Shown piece by piece: positions 53,370 through 64,000 of a stretch of 64,000 bases of DNA. The DNA comes from Mytilisepta virgata (lineage: Eukaryota; Mollusca; Bivalvia; Mytilida; Mytilidae), in the NCBI GenBank assembly GCA_028015205.1, contig CM051514.1, positions 9,052,001 through 9,116,000 on the forward strand. Reading direction: 5' to 3'. Position numbers and translations under genes: made by a program. The number at the start of each line of letters is the position of its first letter. Position 1 is the first letter of the stretch. The notes under the pieces were generated by a model, which did no database searches, was not told the DNA's origin, and worked only from the letters and a program-made list of their open reading frames with translations.

Positions 53370-54289
53370 GTCCAGTCAGACTAAGTTTTAACCTCAAACT
53401 AATTGCAAAAGAAAATATTTTAGTTCTAATCTATAGCATGAAGACCCAAATATACACAGGAAAAAGTCTCATAAAATCTTACTTGAGGAAAACTAAAAAT
53501 CAGCATTTTTAATTTCCTATGGAAATTAACATTGGAAAGGGGAGATAACTCTGCAAAAATGAGTCTTTTTGTCAGTTTTTGGTTGATTTTCTTAAAATTC
53601 ATGTAAAGTATGATACTTTGATGGGGTTATAAGTTTGTATTTGACTATATTATATAGTCTTCTGCTCATGAAATGTACAAAACCGAAATGTTATGGGTAT
53701 TTTTATTTTTTTTTGCGCATTTTTCATTAAAGAAATTGCTAATTTGTGGCTTTGTGACCAATTTGAAAAAATAATATGAAAAATTGGTATTGCTTATATC
53801 TGTAAATTATATTTGATCAGCATCTACCTTGTTTAAAGAAACTTTAAACCACAAAAAGAAGAATATATGCGTAATTATTTTTAATAAATTTGAGATTCTT
53901 TACCTTGACAAGTTGAAAATTTAATAAATGGTCAACTAATGAATTACGAAATCTAGGTTGTAGCTTGATAAAAGATATGAAAAAAACTTTAGAGTTGTTT
54001 GTTATAGTCTAAAGACGGCTAAAATATCAAGAATCAATACATTCTGCTGAAAAGAGGCAGTAAAGTTATAATTTTGTATCAATTTTTATTGATATTTCTG
54101 CCTTTTTTGCAGAGTTATCTCCCATTTTCAATGCAAATGTCCATAGGAATTTTAAAATCGTGATTTTTTAATCTTTCTCAAGTTAGATTCTGTGTATATT
54201 TGGGGTATAATGCTAAAGATTAAAAACTAAAAATCTTCTTTTGCAATTACTTTAAGGTTAGGGTCAAATTTATGCTAGATTGACTGGAC
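53370..54289. mobile_element. Long foldback TA element, copy 2 (920 bp)
   Basis: TA flanks both ends; termini GTCCAGTCAGACTAAG and GCTAGATTGACTGGAC. It matches copy 1 in reverse orientation along its whole length, and each copy is itself an imperfect palindrome. Confidence 0.87.
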
Positions 54290-54369
54290 TACAAATACTA
54301 CAACAATATATCTACAATATTAATAAAGCCAGGACTTCTCTAAGCACCGTATGATACGACAAATTTCCC

Positions 54370-54535
54370 AAAATCTGTATTTCCTATGGGGGATCATTGT
54401 GATAAAATATCATAAGGATACGTTCAACAGAACAAAAGTAAACAAGCGGAAACCTAATTTTGTACCGATGCCGAAACCGATGTAAAAGGCTCATACCATA
54501 AATAGGCCGCAAATATTTGCATTTGTATGAAAACA
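54370..54535 (+). mobile_element. Type B 3' end fragment
   Basis: Similar to 42690-42905: GATAAAATATCATAAGGATA, ACAGAACAAAAGTAAA, and a decayed GCCGCAAATATTTGCAT hairpin. Confidence 0.65.
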
Positions 54536-54704
54536 CTTCACAGAAAACTATACAAGATATGACAAAACTAAGACAAAATTCAAGGAGTGATATCTGTGTG
54601 TCAAAGCTGTATTTTTCCTCATATATATATATATATATATCCCCTTTTAAAGAATTAACCATAATGAATGTGGGAAAATTGGAATAACAGTATTTTAAGT
54701 AAAG

Positions 54705-54860
54705 TCAGGAAATACCAAAGGATATTCGAAGGAGGGGAAAATCAGAAACAACTGACAATCCCCAGAGATCAACGACGACAAGACCAAAACAATACACACA
54801 CTACACTTGTAAAAACAAAAAACATATGGCTCAAGACCTGCAATGAACTTTGACCTGAGG
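54705..54860 (+). mobile_element. Fragment of a common mussel-type interspersed repeat
   Basis: The ACCAAAGGATATTC and AAACAACTGACAATCCC phrases followed by GACAAGACCAAAACAATAC resemble a repeat I recall from mussel sequences. Boundaries are not defined. Confidence 0.4.
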
Positions 54861-55010
54861 GATACAAAAGAAGTCCATTAAAAAAATTATAATTGCACCA
54901 TGATATATGGACCTACTGTAACAAAACCAACCATGATAACTGAATAACTAGTGTTGTTTTAAAGGCGTATTTACCTGAGACATTTGACATAGAAATATTG
55001 AAAGGATTAA

Positions 55011-55493
55011 ATGAATAAAACCAAGAAAATTTTTATTCTACATGGAGAGCATGAAAGAGGTACATTTTACTTTGCGGAAGGAGACTTTTTTACCATGGCT
55101 CGTGATTTCTCAAATTACGGAAAAAGTAGACTGACTTCACACCCCGAGATTTTAACTGGATATGTGCCATTGTACATGTTGTATGGCGATCGTTTTGAGC
55201 CATCTCCCGATTCAACGAAATGTACAGACTTAATGGCAGCCTATTATTTCATGACTTTTGTAACAGGAAAACAATTGCGCGGCCTGACCCATATGAACAT
55301 TATGGACCCCACCAAAAAATCTAAAATATTACAAGCAAATATACATTGTTACATAATTTTTATAATTACATGTACAGTCGACTCTTGTTATCTCTTGAAC
55401 TTAACAGATATGCAAATTCAGTTGAGAGGAAATTTAAGAAAGTCCCAAATGTTGATATATTCTAATACAACATACTACTTCATTTTAGTTTAA
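55011..55493 (+). CDS. Orphan ORF, 160 codons, function unknown
   Basis: ATG at 55011 to TAA at 55491-55493. Residues 1-105 have a balanced, coding-like composition with short aromatic-rich segments (FYFAEGDFFTMARDFSNYG, GYVPLYMLYGDRF, AAYYFMTFVTGKQLRG), while the remainder is AT-driven and hydrophobic. Base composition at 55060-55320 is less AT-rich than the surroundings. I do not recognise a family. It could be one exon of an unidentified plus-strand gene, with a real donor near 55318, a fragment of a mobile-element or viral-type protein, or chance. No neighbour supports a role, and it lies upstream of GALNT on the opposite strand. Confidence 0.3.
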   Translation: MNKTKKIFILHGEHERGTFYFAEGDFFTMARDFSNYGKSRLTSHPEILTGYVPLYMLYGDRFEPSPDSTKCTDLMAAYYFMTFVTGKQLRGLTHMNIMDPTKKSKILQANIHCYIIFIITCTVDSCYLLNLTDMQIQLRGNLRKSQMLIYSNTTYYFILV

Positions 55494-56194
55494 ATTTCTG
55501 ATTTTTCAAGGTAAAATTACCATCCAAAATGAATATTTCAATCCAAATTCTATTCGTATAATTCAATAAACCAGAATAGTAATAATGAAAAAGATACGCA
55601 GCCACTCACTTACATGTACCTAACTAATTATGCAAATAAGATCTAAGATAATTGGTTCAATTTGTTCCCAAAGGCAAAGATTGATTTATACTATAAGTCT
55701 CTGCAACTCGTTTGAATTTGAAAATTATGATAAATGTCGCCAACAGTTACGTTTCATGAACATATATATCATCTTCTATAATGATTTTTCTAATCCTCTG
55801 ATGACAAAGGTTTATATAAACAGCTTGGTAAAAAGATCAGCACTTATTGGATAATATTTTATTCCGTAATTTTATATGACTTGTCGGTCTTCATATCCAT
55901 CTTTATTGAACATTATATAACATATGTACTTTTGCTATTATGTATAAAATATTTTTTATCTGTTAGATTGTTTTACCTGATATCCATTAGATTGTTCTGT
56001 GAAATGTCTTAATAATTTAAACCATAGAAGATGTCTAAATGAAATGATCAAACCCGTTAAACTCCATGATACCAAGATGTGCACTTTTCGTTGATTAACG
56101 GCTTATCAGTTGTGCTCAAAGCCTAATGTTTAATGTTGAAACAGTAATGCCAAAATTAACCAAAAAAAAATAAAGTAAAACCATTTGATGGATG
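55494..56194. other. No feature seen
   Basis: AT-rich; chance ORF at 55630-55854 only. Confidence 0.4.
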
Positions 56195-56950
56195 ATCGCT
56201 GGTCTAATAGGAAATAAATAGGATTTGAAATATGTTTTAGTTTGAGAGAACATATGAATAGTAAACAAATAAGCAAGAAAAAAATATAGGTTCATGTGCT
56301 CATTTTAGAGCTATAAGGCCTTGAAAATTTGCAGGAAATTGGTTTTCTCTGGATCAGGGTTCCCACAAAAAAAATCATCTCAAATTCAAGGACTTTTCAA
56401 GGTGTTTTCCAGTGCTTTCTCATGATTTTTCAAGGCCACTTTTGTGGTCAAATATCCCGCCATTTTGTCGGTTTTAAACATTAAACAAAACATGCTTACA
56501 AGATACTATTACTTAAAACGCTGAAAAGATTACATACAGGAGAAGTAGTCGAATTCGATGCGAAATTGCCTTTTGTGTTACCCTTTATAAAGCAACAGTA
56601 AGGCAATCAAATAATGATTTCTGCATGGTTACAGTAACACTGCGAAGAGGAGCGAAATGATGATTAACGAGAAAAAAACAAATCCGGTAAAATCCCGGTT
56701 TTTATCCTGGATTTTGGCGATTTTTCCGAATTTCAAGGACTTTTCAAGGCCTGGAAAATTCGGAATGGAATTCCAGGTCTTTTCCCGTTTTCCAGGTCCT
56801 GTGGGAACCCTGCTGGATTTTTCATTGTCTTTGCAGTATAACTTCAGTCTCTCAAAAATGTATGAAAAAATAAAAAGGATTTCATAAAATTTTGTCAAAT
56901 ACCATTTTAAGGTATATATGATTGAATTATAAAAGAAAAAATGGGGGTTC
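56195..56950 (+). repeat. Interspersed repeat, copy split by a hAT-like insertion
   Basis: Inverted relative of 26800-27130. The match stops at 56354 and resumes after 56812. Confidence 0.82.
56355..56812. mobile_element. hAT-like MITE, 458 bp, with 6 bp target duplication
   Basis: Inverted ends CAGGGTTCCCACA and TGTGGGAACCCTG. CTGGAT is present on both sides but only once in the uninterrupted copy near 26960. The interior has TTCAAGGACTTTTCAAGG repeats. Confidence 0.87.
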
Positions 56951-57380
56951 ATGGGCAAAAAACTTCATGTTTAAGAAATGGATAAAACCTGACGATTCCG
57001 AAAATCTGACAAAAAGACCAAAACATGACCAGCGAGCATCCTTCAGCACAGAGCTATGCACGACAGAGATACTCTTTACTTTTCACAATACTTTAAATTT
57101 TTACAACAGTAAATTTAAAGTATCTTATAAGTGAAATGGTAAAGGTGCTGGATACAATAGTTTAAGTTCATTTTACCCAGTAGTTTTGGAAGAGAAAACT
57201 CATTGATCTTTTCAACTAGCTCAGATAAATAAAAGTGTTTAATGAGATTCAGTAAGCTGCTTTAGAATAACCACAACACTATCAATAATACTAATGCTAA
57301 ACGTAAGGTCTGGAACCAAAACAGAAGTTACAATACTAATGCTGAACTCAAGGTCTGAAATCACTACACAACCACTAACA

Positions 57381-57488
57381 AAAATATCAGTGCTTCACTA
57401 GGCCTGGAATCAGTACACCTGGTCATGGTGAACAAAAATATCAGTGCTTCACTAGGCCTGGAATCAGTACACCTGGTCATGATGAACA
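57381..57488. repeat. Tandem duplication of a 54 bp unit
   Basis: Two near-identical units with AAAATATCAGTGCTTCACTA and GGAATCAGTACACCTGGTC. Confidence 0.85.
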
Positions 57489-57659
57489 ATAATATTAGTG
57501 CTGCACTAGACATGGCACAACTACAGCACTAACACCAGAAATGCTGGATTAGGTATGGAATAAAAAAATCACTAACAGCAAAATTTCTGCTACGCTTGGT
57601 GAAAAAGCACTACAGCACTAATAACCTACACAGCTAATTGTGGAATCACTATATCACTA

Positions 57660-57950
57660 TCAGCATCATCTTCCACAAAAGTGTTAGATCATTAAAAACT
57701 GCTACAAAAGCACTACAGCACTAACAATTATACTACATGTACTCTGTGAGTTTCAGTGTGCATGCACCACTATATCGCTATCAGCATCATCTTCCACAAA
57801 AGTGTCAGATCATTAAAAACTGCTACACCAGTTGTAAAAGCACTACAGCACTAACAATTATACTACATGTACTCTGTGAGTTTCAGTGTGCATGCACCAC
57901 TATATCGCTATCAGCATCATCTTCCACAAAAGTGTTAGATCATTAAAAAA
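57660..57950. repeat. Tandem repeat of about 120-130 bp, 2.5 copies
   Basis: The landmark AGCATCATCTTCCACAAAAG occurs at about 57661, 57782 and 57912; the units include GCACTACAGCACTAACAATT. Confidence 0.85.
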
Positions 57951-58527
57951 TGCACCAAACATCTCAGGATCAATTAATTTTTTTTCAACATAAAATGGCA
58001 AGCTTCATAAATTATGTATGCCACATCAAGATTAATTCTTAGAAATATTGATTCCTAATTTGATCCGCACAAGTCTTTCAAAATACAAACTGAGAAATCT
58101 TCATTTAAATTGTATAACATATTGAATTTTTGCTACTGCTAGAATAATGTTGTCTTTTTATGGCCCGTTTTATAATTCATGACGAAACTTTATAACAAAT
58201 AAATTAAAGTATATGTTTTAAAACACCATGTGTAATAATTTATTTATTTATAAATTTATTTAAATCATTTACTAAAATAGCTGACAAAAATGATAATTGT
58301 TATGTATTTTTAATTAATAATTCTGCATAAATAAATTTTAATTCATAATATTGACAAAAAGGAATTTTAATGTTTTCAACTGGCTTTAAAATAGCTGTAT
58401 ATGTCATTAATGAAAGTCTGATATATGCAAAATATCAGTTAGACAACATCTGCAATTTAGTAGTATAAATACACATGCATGTTACCACACCTCACAACAG
58501 GCTCTTAATGTCCCATTATTTCATCAA

Positions 58528-58839
58528 ATGGCTCCAAAAAAGATGGACAAGCACAAAATGTCTGATATAAGAACTATATTCCAAAATATATTTAAAAAAC
58601 AATTCCTTTTAGAAATGTTCAAGTCCAAATATAAAATCTATGTAGGTTGTAAAGTAATATGCCGTAGATATGTATGTCATCGTACAAACTGTTGCAGTAC
58701 ACACACCAATCCCTGGTTTATAGAGAAGATAAGACACAATTACAAAACTTTAACTGACCTTATAATGGCATTAACAAAATCATGGAAGAACGTCTCTTTG
58801 GACCTCTCACGGTGCAAATATATTTTGCACCAATTCTGA
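58528..58839 (+). other. Orphan ORF of 103 codons, probably not a gene
   Basis: Lys-rich start MAPKKMDKHKMSD, several Cys (CKVICRRYVCHRTNCC) and Trp. No recognised domain and no supporting context. Could be chance. Confidence 0.15.
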
Positions 58840-61800
58840 AATCTCACCAATTCAGATGCTAGTGCTACAATACTAGCAATAAACTGATACCTTAAATTCT
58901 ACTGTTACCGGTATTAAAATGTTACAATTTCTGGAAAACTAAAGTGTGTCTCCATTTTGCATTAGATGGTTTCGGCTTTACTTTTTTGACATTTGAATTT
59001 ACTTGTCCAACGTTTTGGGTTCTTTTTCTTTCAACTGATGAGTCATAAATCAACAATTTAATTTTTTTTTATTATCTAGGAAAAAAACTGTACCCATCTT
59101 ACAACTCATCATGGTCATGTTGAATTGTGATCTTTATTTGCTGCTGATTTTGTAACAAAAGAACACATGTATAGGGGTAATAATCCCTCCCTCCCCCAAT
59201 CCTTTTAATAGATTTAGGTATAATAAAATCCTTGCCTTAGTTTTCCCAAGTTCAAATTCAGCTTTGAAAGTAATATTCAATGTTGAAATGTGCCTATCAG
59301 CTTCTTACACCTACAAACTACATTTACCTAAACATGTCATGACAACAAGGTGCATTCGGGTTACTGTCAAACTTAGATGCAAAAAGGTCATAACTTAATT
59401 TGTAGAGACAGAACATCCTGCTTTAGTGCATATCTGCAAATAAAGATCTAGCACTGCACCAACTCCTCTACATTACATCTAGCACACAATATGGGTGGAA
59501 TAACAACCATGCTTTACAGTTGTCTGTTTAATTTTTTTTTAACATTAAGAAAAAAAATCCACGGAAGGTCCACATTGCAATAATTTCTGTTTGCTAATAT
59601 GTGCTATTAGAAAACATGAGAGATCTCCAAGGTTGAGGTACAAAATGTACTTAAGGAAAACCAGCATCTTTGCCATAGCGGTGAGATAAACAAGCAAAAA
59701 AACAATCCCAGATTGACTAACCCTATTTTTTTATGTGGCAATGTTACTGAATAAATATGACTTTTTTAGGTCATACTATAAACACTTTTAAAATAGTCTT
59801 AAACTTCAAATCTTTGAAAAAAATACTCATAAGACCACAACACATGACCCACATGCACATATCCGCATGTGGAAATCTATCACTCCATCAATATGATATC
59901 TTAAAAGGGAAAGGCCTTGTGGTAATTGTATAGAAAGCCCTTATGGTAATCTTAATAAGTCCCAATGGTAATCGTCATAGAAAGCCCTTATGGTAATCAT
60001 TATAGTAATTCTTCATGAAATATGGACATTGTCAAAATTCCAATGGGCCATAACACAGAAAAAACTCCACATTCTTTTTTAATATAATGCTTGCACATCT
60101 GTTACCAGGTATAAGCTTCATGAAGATTGTGCACCAACTGGATAAATTTAAGATGGTTACCCAGACTGATAAGTTAGACAAAATTATTTTCAAGGGATAT
60201 AATTCAGATTTTTAGAGGTAAAATTCTTGAAAGCTTCGCTCAAGCATTCTTATTGTTGATCTATCTAATGGCAGTTAATTTTAAAACCAAATATTACCCT
60301 GGTAACTCTAATTTTTTTACGCCAGAACTCAAAATAATTCACTATGTGGAAAACTGATCTATTTCAGCATATAACGTGGTATTTAAGCTTACAGCTGAAT
60401 CTTTACAATTTATTTTGTGAACATGTAATGTATAATCTGTTTCCCAAAGATGTATTACTCTGTCAGGCAGTATATATTTAGATCTTCTGAGTAAAATGGA
60501 TTAAAAACATCCAGACGACATGGAGTTTAATGATGGAAAAAAGTCTGATTAATTTTGCTTTGTAATGAACAAAAAACTTCAATCTATCTGAGACAACTAA
60601 GAGGACTTAAAGGTTAAAAAAAATAGATAATCTGAGTATATAATAAATTTATCCTAAAATTTTAAGTTTTCAAACGGTGTACATCTCAAATCAAATTACA
60701 TTGATAAAAAATCATACATATTTTACTTCCACCCAGAACCTGCCACATGGGCATTAGCTATTTATAGATAAAATATATCCTGGTTCACAATGTACAAATT
60801 TTGATTTCAATTTTCATTCTATAGAAAATTTATCACTTTTTTGTCTTTGAGTAAATATATATAAAAACAAACAGCTTACCTGCTTAAATAAAATTTTATA
60901 AATAACAAACAATTTTCTTTACAGTTTCATTGATCCATGTTAATCAATATATACGTGTACAGACCATTTATCTATACCTGTGTCAGGTAAATATAGATTA
61001 AACAGGTCAAGTTAGCTACCTTAACAAATTATAATTGATTTATTACCAGGATTTTAAACCTGTTTCTTCTCTATCATTTCCTTTCCTCTAAATGATGCAT
61101 GCTAATATAATTTTTTTTATTTAGCATTTTTTATACAAATTTTGAAATTTTAATGAACATTTCTATCAAAGTTAACTTTATCCAAATGTATTAAAAATCA
61201 GCTATTGCAATGAACGATTTCTGATTAATTTAATATATGTCTTATAATTCTCGGCTTGTAGGGCAATTATATTTGTAAATTACCCATAAAACCATATTAA
61301 TTCTGTATTAGTAATAATATAATTGTAATCGTAACAACTCAACAACAATAAACGATTAAAATTATTTGTTTATATAACAGATAATTTGTACTGCACATTG
61401 TATTAACATCCCAAGAGTCACATTATCGCTATCATAAATAGGATTACCGGTTCTGCTAACTCGCTGTAGCGACATATGAGCACAGCTGGATTATAAAATA
61501 GGGATTCTATTACAGATAGCTGATAGCGATACTCTGTTCGGTAATGTTTTATTAATAAAAGCAAAGTTTCTGTGATCGGATATTATTCTAACTGAATATA
61601 ATGCACAAGTCTGAATATTGTGTTCGTGAGGTTATATCGTTTTCGATTGTTATGAGATTAAGAACAGATATGGAACAAAATGTCAAGAAGATATTTTTTA
61701 ATCCCATCTCCGAAATTAAACCAAAAATAGACGTCTGGATGTTCATCACTGCATAGGAAACCCAACACTATGCGGCAAGCTCTAAATGTCCCCAACACAG

Positions 61801-62627
61801 TCTGCGCCAAAAACTTTTTCATCTACTAGTCCAAAAACTAAATATAAACATTTGTCCCTATATGCCTATATAAAATTTTGAAAATTTTCACTAGTCCGAA
61901 TAAATATTTACTAGTCTGGGGCATCGGCATCGGAATAGTGGCTAACGGTGCAGACTGCCAACAAAATAACCATTAGTGTAACATTAAGTGACAACAACAT
62001 CATAAAATAAGGCTGAAGAAATAAAGAATTCAAACAGACAATACATGCCAGTGGCCATATTATTTGACTTAGTATAACCACAAATTATACCAAAATATTA
62101 ATGGCTGCTGTCCTTTTATATTACATTTTTACATGGGTAGCATTATTTGCTTAAATCTTACCCCTAAATTACGTTCAGAATGAAATTTTCCTCAAATAAT
62201 GTAATCTATATTAAAATCTTCAACAAATGTACATGTATGGCTTAAACTAATTATTTCCAACTTTATGTATATATCCAGTGGACGTTAAGTCTGACCCAAT
62301 TACAGTTAAAAGTACACAATTTATAAAATAACAGAAACTGGCAATTTTTGGATCATCAAAAATTGTCGGTTTACTAACCTGTTTTATCCAACTATTCCTC
62401 TATACACACATAAGTATATCAATATAATCCTACAAATTATACAAATTTTTGTCCATCTAAAGCCATTTATTAGTGATCTGTTTTTACACCAGGAAATAGG
62501 ACCTCTAACTTCCTCTCACCACTTAGAAATTTATAATCTTTGTTTAAACATATCATTTCAAATTATCCTGCACAAAGGAATTATTAAAAAAAACTCTCAA
62601 AAATATGTGACCCTAAAAATATAACTA
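58840..62627. other. No gene seen; upstream or first-intron DNA of GALNT
   Basis: AT-rich sequence. Short repeats of CCTTATGGTAATC occur at 59905-60005. A non-coding first GALNT exon or promoter could lie here or beyond the window, but nothing identifies it. Confidence 0.35.
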
Positions 62628-62955
62628 TGGAAGATTCAAATTTGCTGACATAAAAACATACGCCAAGGAACATTCCAATTTGCCCAAGGAAGATTCAAAT
62701 TTGCTGACATAAAAACATACGCCAAGGAAGATTCAAATTTGCTGACACAAAAATATACTCCAAGGAAGATTCAAATTTGCTGACATAAAAACATACTCCA
62801 AGGATTGAGATTCAAATTTTCTGACATAAAAACATACTCCACAGAAGAATCAAATTTGCTGACATAAAAACATACCCCAAGGAAGAATAAAATTTGCTGA
62901 CATAAAAAAATACTCCAAGGAAGATTCAAATTTGCTGACATAAAAAAAACATACT
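62628..62955. repeat. 38-39 bp minisatellite, about 8 units
   Basis: Unit with GGAAGATTCAAATTTGCTGA followed by CATAAAAACATACTCCAA. Units vary by point changes and indels, and there are no unique spacers between them. A minus-strand ORF here is an artefact. Confidence 0.93.
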
Positions 62956-64000
62956 CCAAAATACACAAATTTAGTAAATTGACAAAATTTATATTTGATT
63001 TTAGCAATTTAAGCAGGCTAACTTTTTTTTGGCCAAATTCTTAAGCCTTTTTCTCTTTTTTTTTAATTTCTTTCTGAGTCCCGACAACATTAAAAATCAA
63101 ATGCTTGTCCTTAAACTATTTTTCCCATAAGAGTATGACTTAAGAAAATCAAAATACTTACAAAATATTCTTCAATGTATTTGTTACAATCTCTTTAAGG
63201 GGGTACCCAACACTTTGACTAAAATAGATTTGGCTCGTTTAATTTTCATAAAATTTTCATGAAATATTACTTTGACCTGTTGACAAAAATATAAAAATTT
63301 CAAGAAATTTGAACCATACAATTTACGGAAATAATTTCATTGGATATATAGCAGTTTGACAAACACTAATTTTGATCATTGAGAAGCATCATTTCTCTTT
63401 ACTAATAGTATGCGATTAAAACGTTCACTTGATTTTTAAAGAGTTAACTCCCTTAGGTGTTCTGTACCCCCTTAAGTACCAAATAAACAAATTTTGCACC
63501 AGCTACAAGTCTTAAAATAGGCTTTTTACTTAATGTTTTTCATTAAGTGAAGGGTAAACTTCATTAAATTAAAACACAAAATAGGAGTTGAAGCTATATG
63601 TTTAGCATTGATTAGCAGTCGACCATTGAAAGATACTTATCTTAACAAAGTAACGTTTCAAATTTTAACAAGATCTATATTGAGCCCATCGAAGTCGACA
63701 CATTTTTTAATTTACCTGAAAATTGCTAATTTTGTGATTTTTCTTGCATATTTGATTTTTTTATGGACAAGGCGACTTAACTCCAGAACAACATCTGACC
63801 TTTAATAAGGTAACAGTATAAGGAGCCTAAAAGGAAATGTTAATCAGTGAGTCTTAAACCAGTCTTTTTAGCAACTTCAACCTTTGATCACATATTTTGT
63901 AACCATTTTTCACCATTTTAGTAACGATTATTTAAGTTTTTCAGAATAATTATGAATATTTACACTGGAAACAATAAGAAAAATGTTTTCATGTACTTAT
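62956..64000. other. No gene seen
   Basis: AT-rich DNA to the window end. An inverted pair TTAAGGGGGTAC (63196) and GTACCCCCTTAAG (63464) flanks about 270 bp that may be another small element. Confidence 0.4.

Noticed and set aside
62628..62955. CRISPR-like short regular repeats
   Set aside because: The units are directly adjacent and degenerate with no unique spacers, and the genome is an animal's; this is a minisatellite.

Overview
This 64 kb window is AT-rich, intron-rich animal DNA packed with short transposons. The encoded enzyme matches insect and other invertebrate relatives. The repeats include tRNA-headed SINEs, a retroposon tail I recall from mussel sequences, and hairpin-ended repeats with GAC or GACA runs. 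Together these point to a bivalve mollusc, probably a Mytilus-like mussel; the organism call is inference.

One host gene dominates. On the minus strand, from the ATG at 52160 to the stop codon at 15098, eleven coding positions build a complete polypeptide N-acetylgalactosaminyltransferase (GALNT/PGANT, mucin-type O-glycosylation, CAZy GT27 with a ricin-type lectin domain). I rebuilt every exon by hand. All splice phases agree, and the product is 637 or 636 residues: cytosolic tail, signal anchor, charged stem, catalytic domain with a DSH motif, and three lectin repeats. At coding position 5, directly after DSHCEC, there is not one exon but six tandem alternatives (A to F, 34969 down to 29425). 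All start in phase 1 and end in phase 2. A is 217 bp and B to F are each 214 bp, so skipping the position or joining two copies breaks the frame. This looks like a mutually exclusive exon array that swaps part of the acceptor-peptide groove while the catalytic residues stay constant. It is the most interesting system in the window.

Layout. 1-1622: 5'-truncated pogo/Tigger-like DDE transposase. 1623-15097: no host gene seen; MITEs, a palindromic ACGCGT cluster and two near-identical hairpin-ended elements. 15098-52160: the GALNT gene, with introns full of SINEs, MITEs, minisatellites and a pogo remnant. 52161-64000: 5' UTR exon and upstream DNA with foldback, hAT-like and tandem repeats and two orphan ORFs; no promoter or first exon could be identified.

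A second theme is structural. At least four repeat families with unrelated sequences (here called A to D) share one architecture: a 5' hairpin followed by a short motif X, a body often made of tandem repeats, then usually a GAC-type or AAT microsatellite, and a terminal hairpin whose last arm is the reverse complement of X. This resembles the organisation described for Helentron-associated elements (HINE/DINE-1). Type D carries a 135 bp minisatellite of about ten units.
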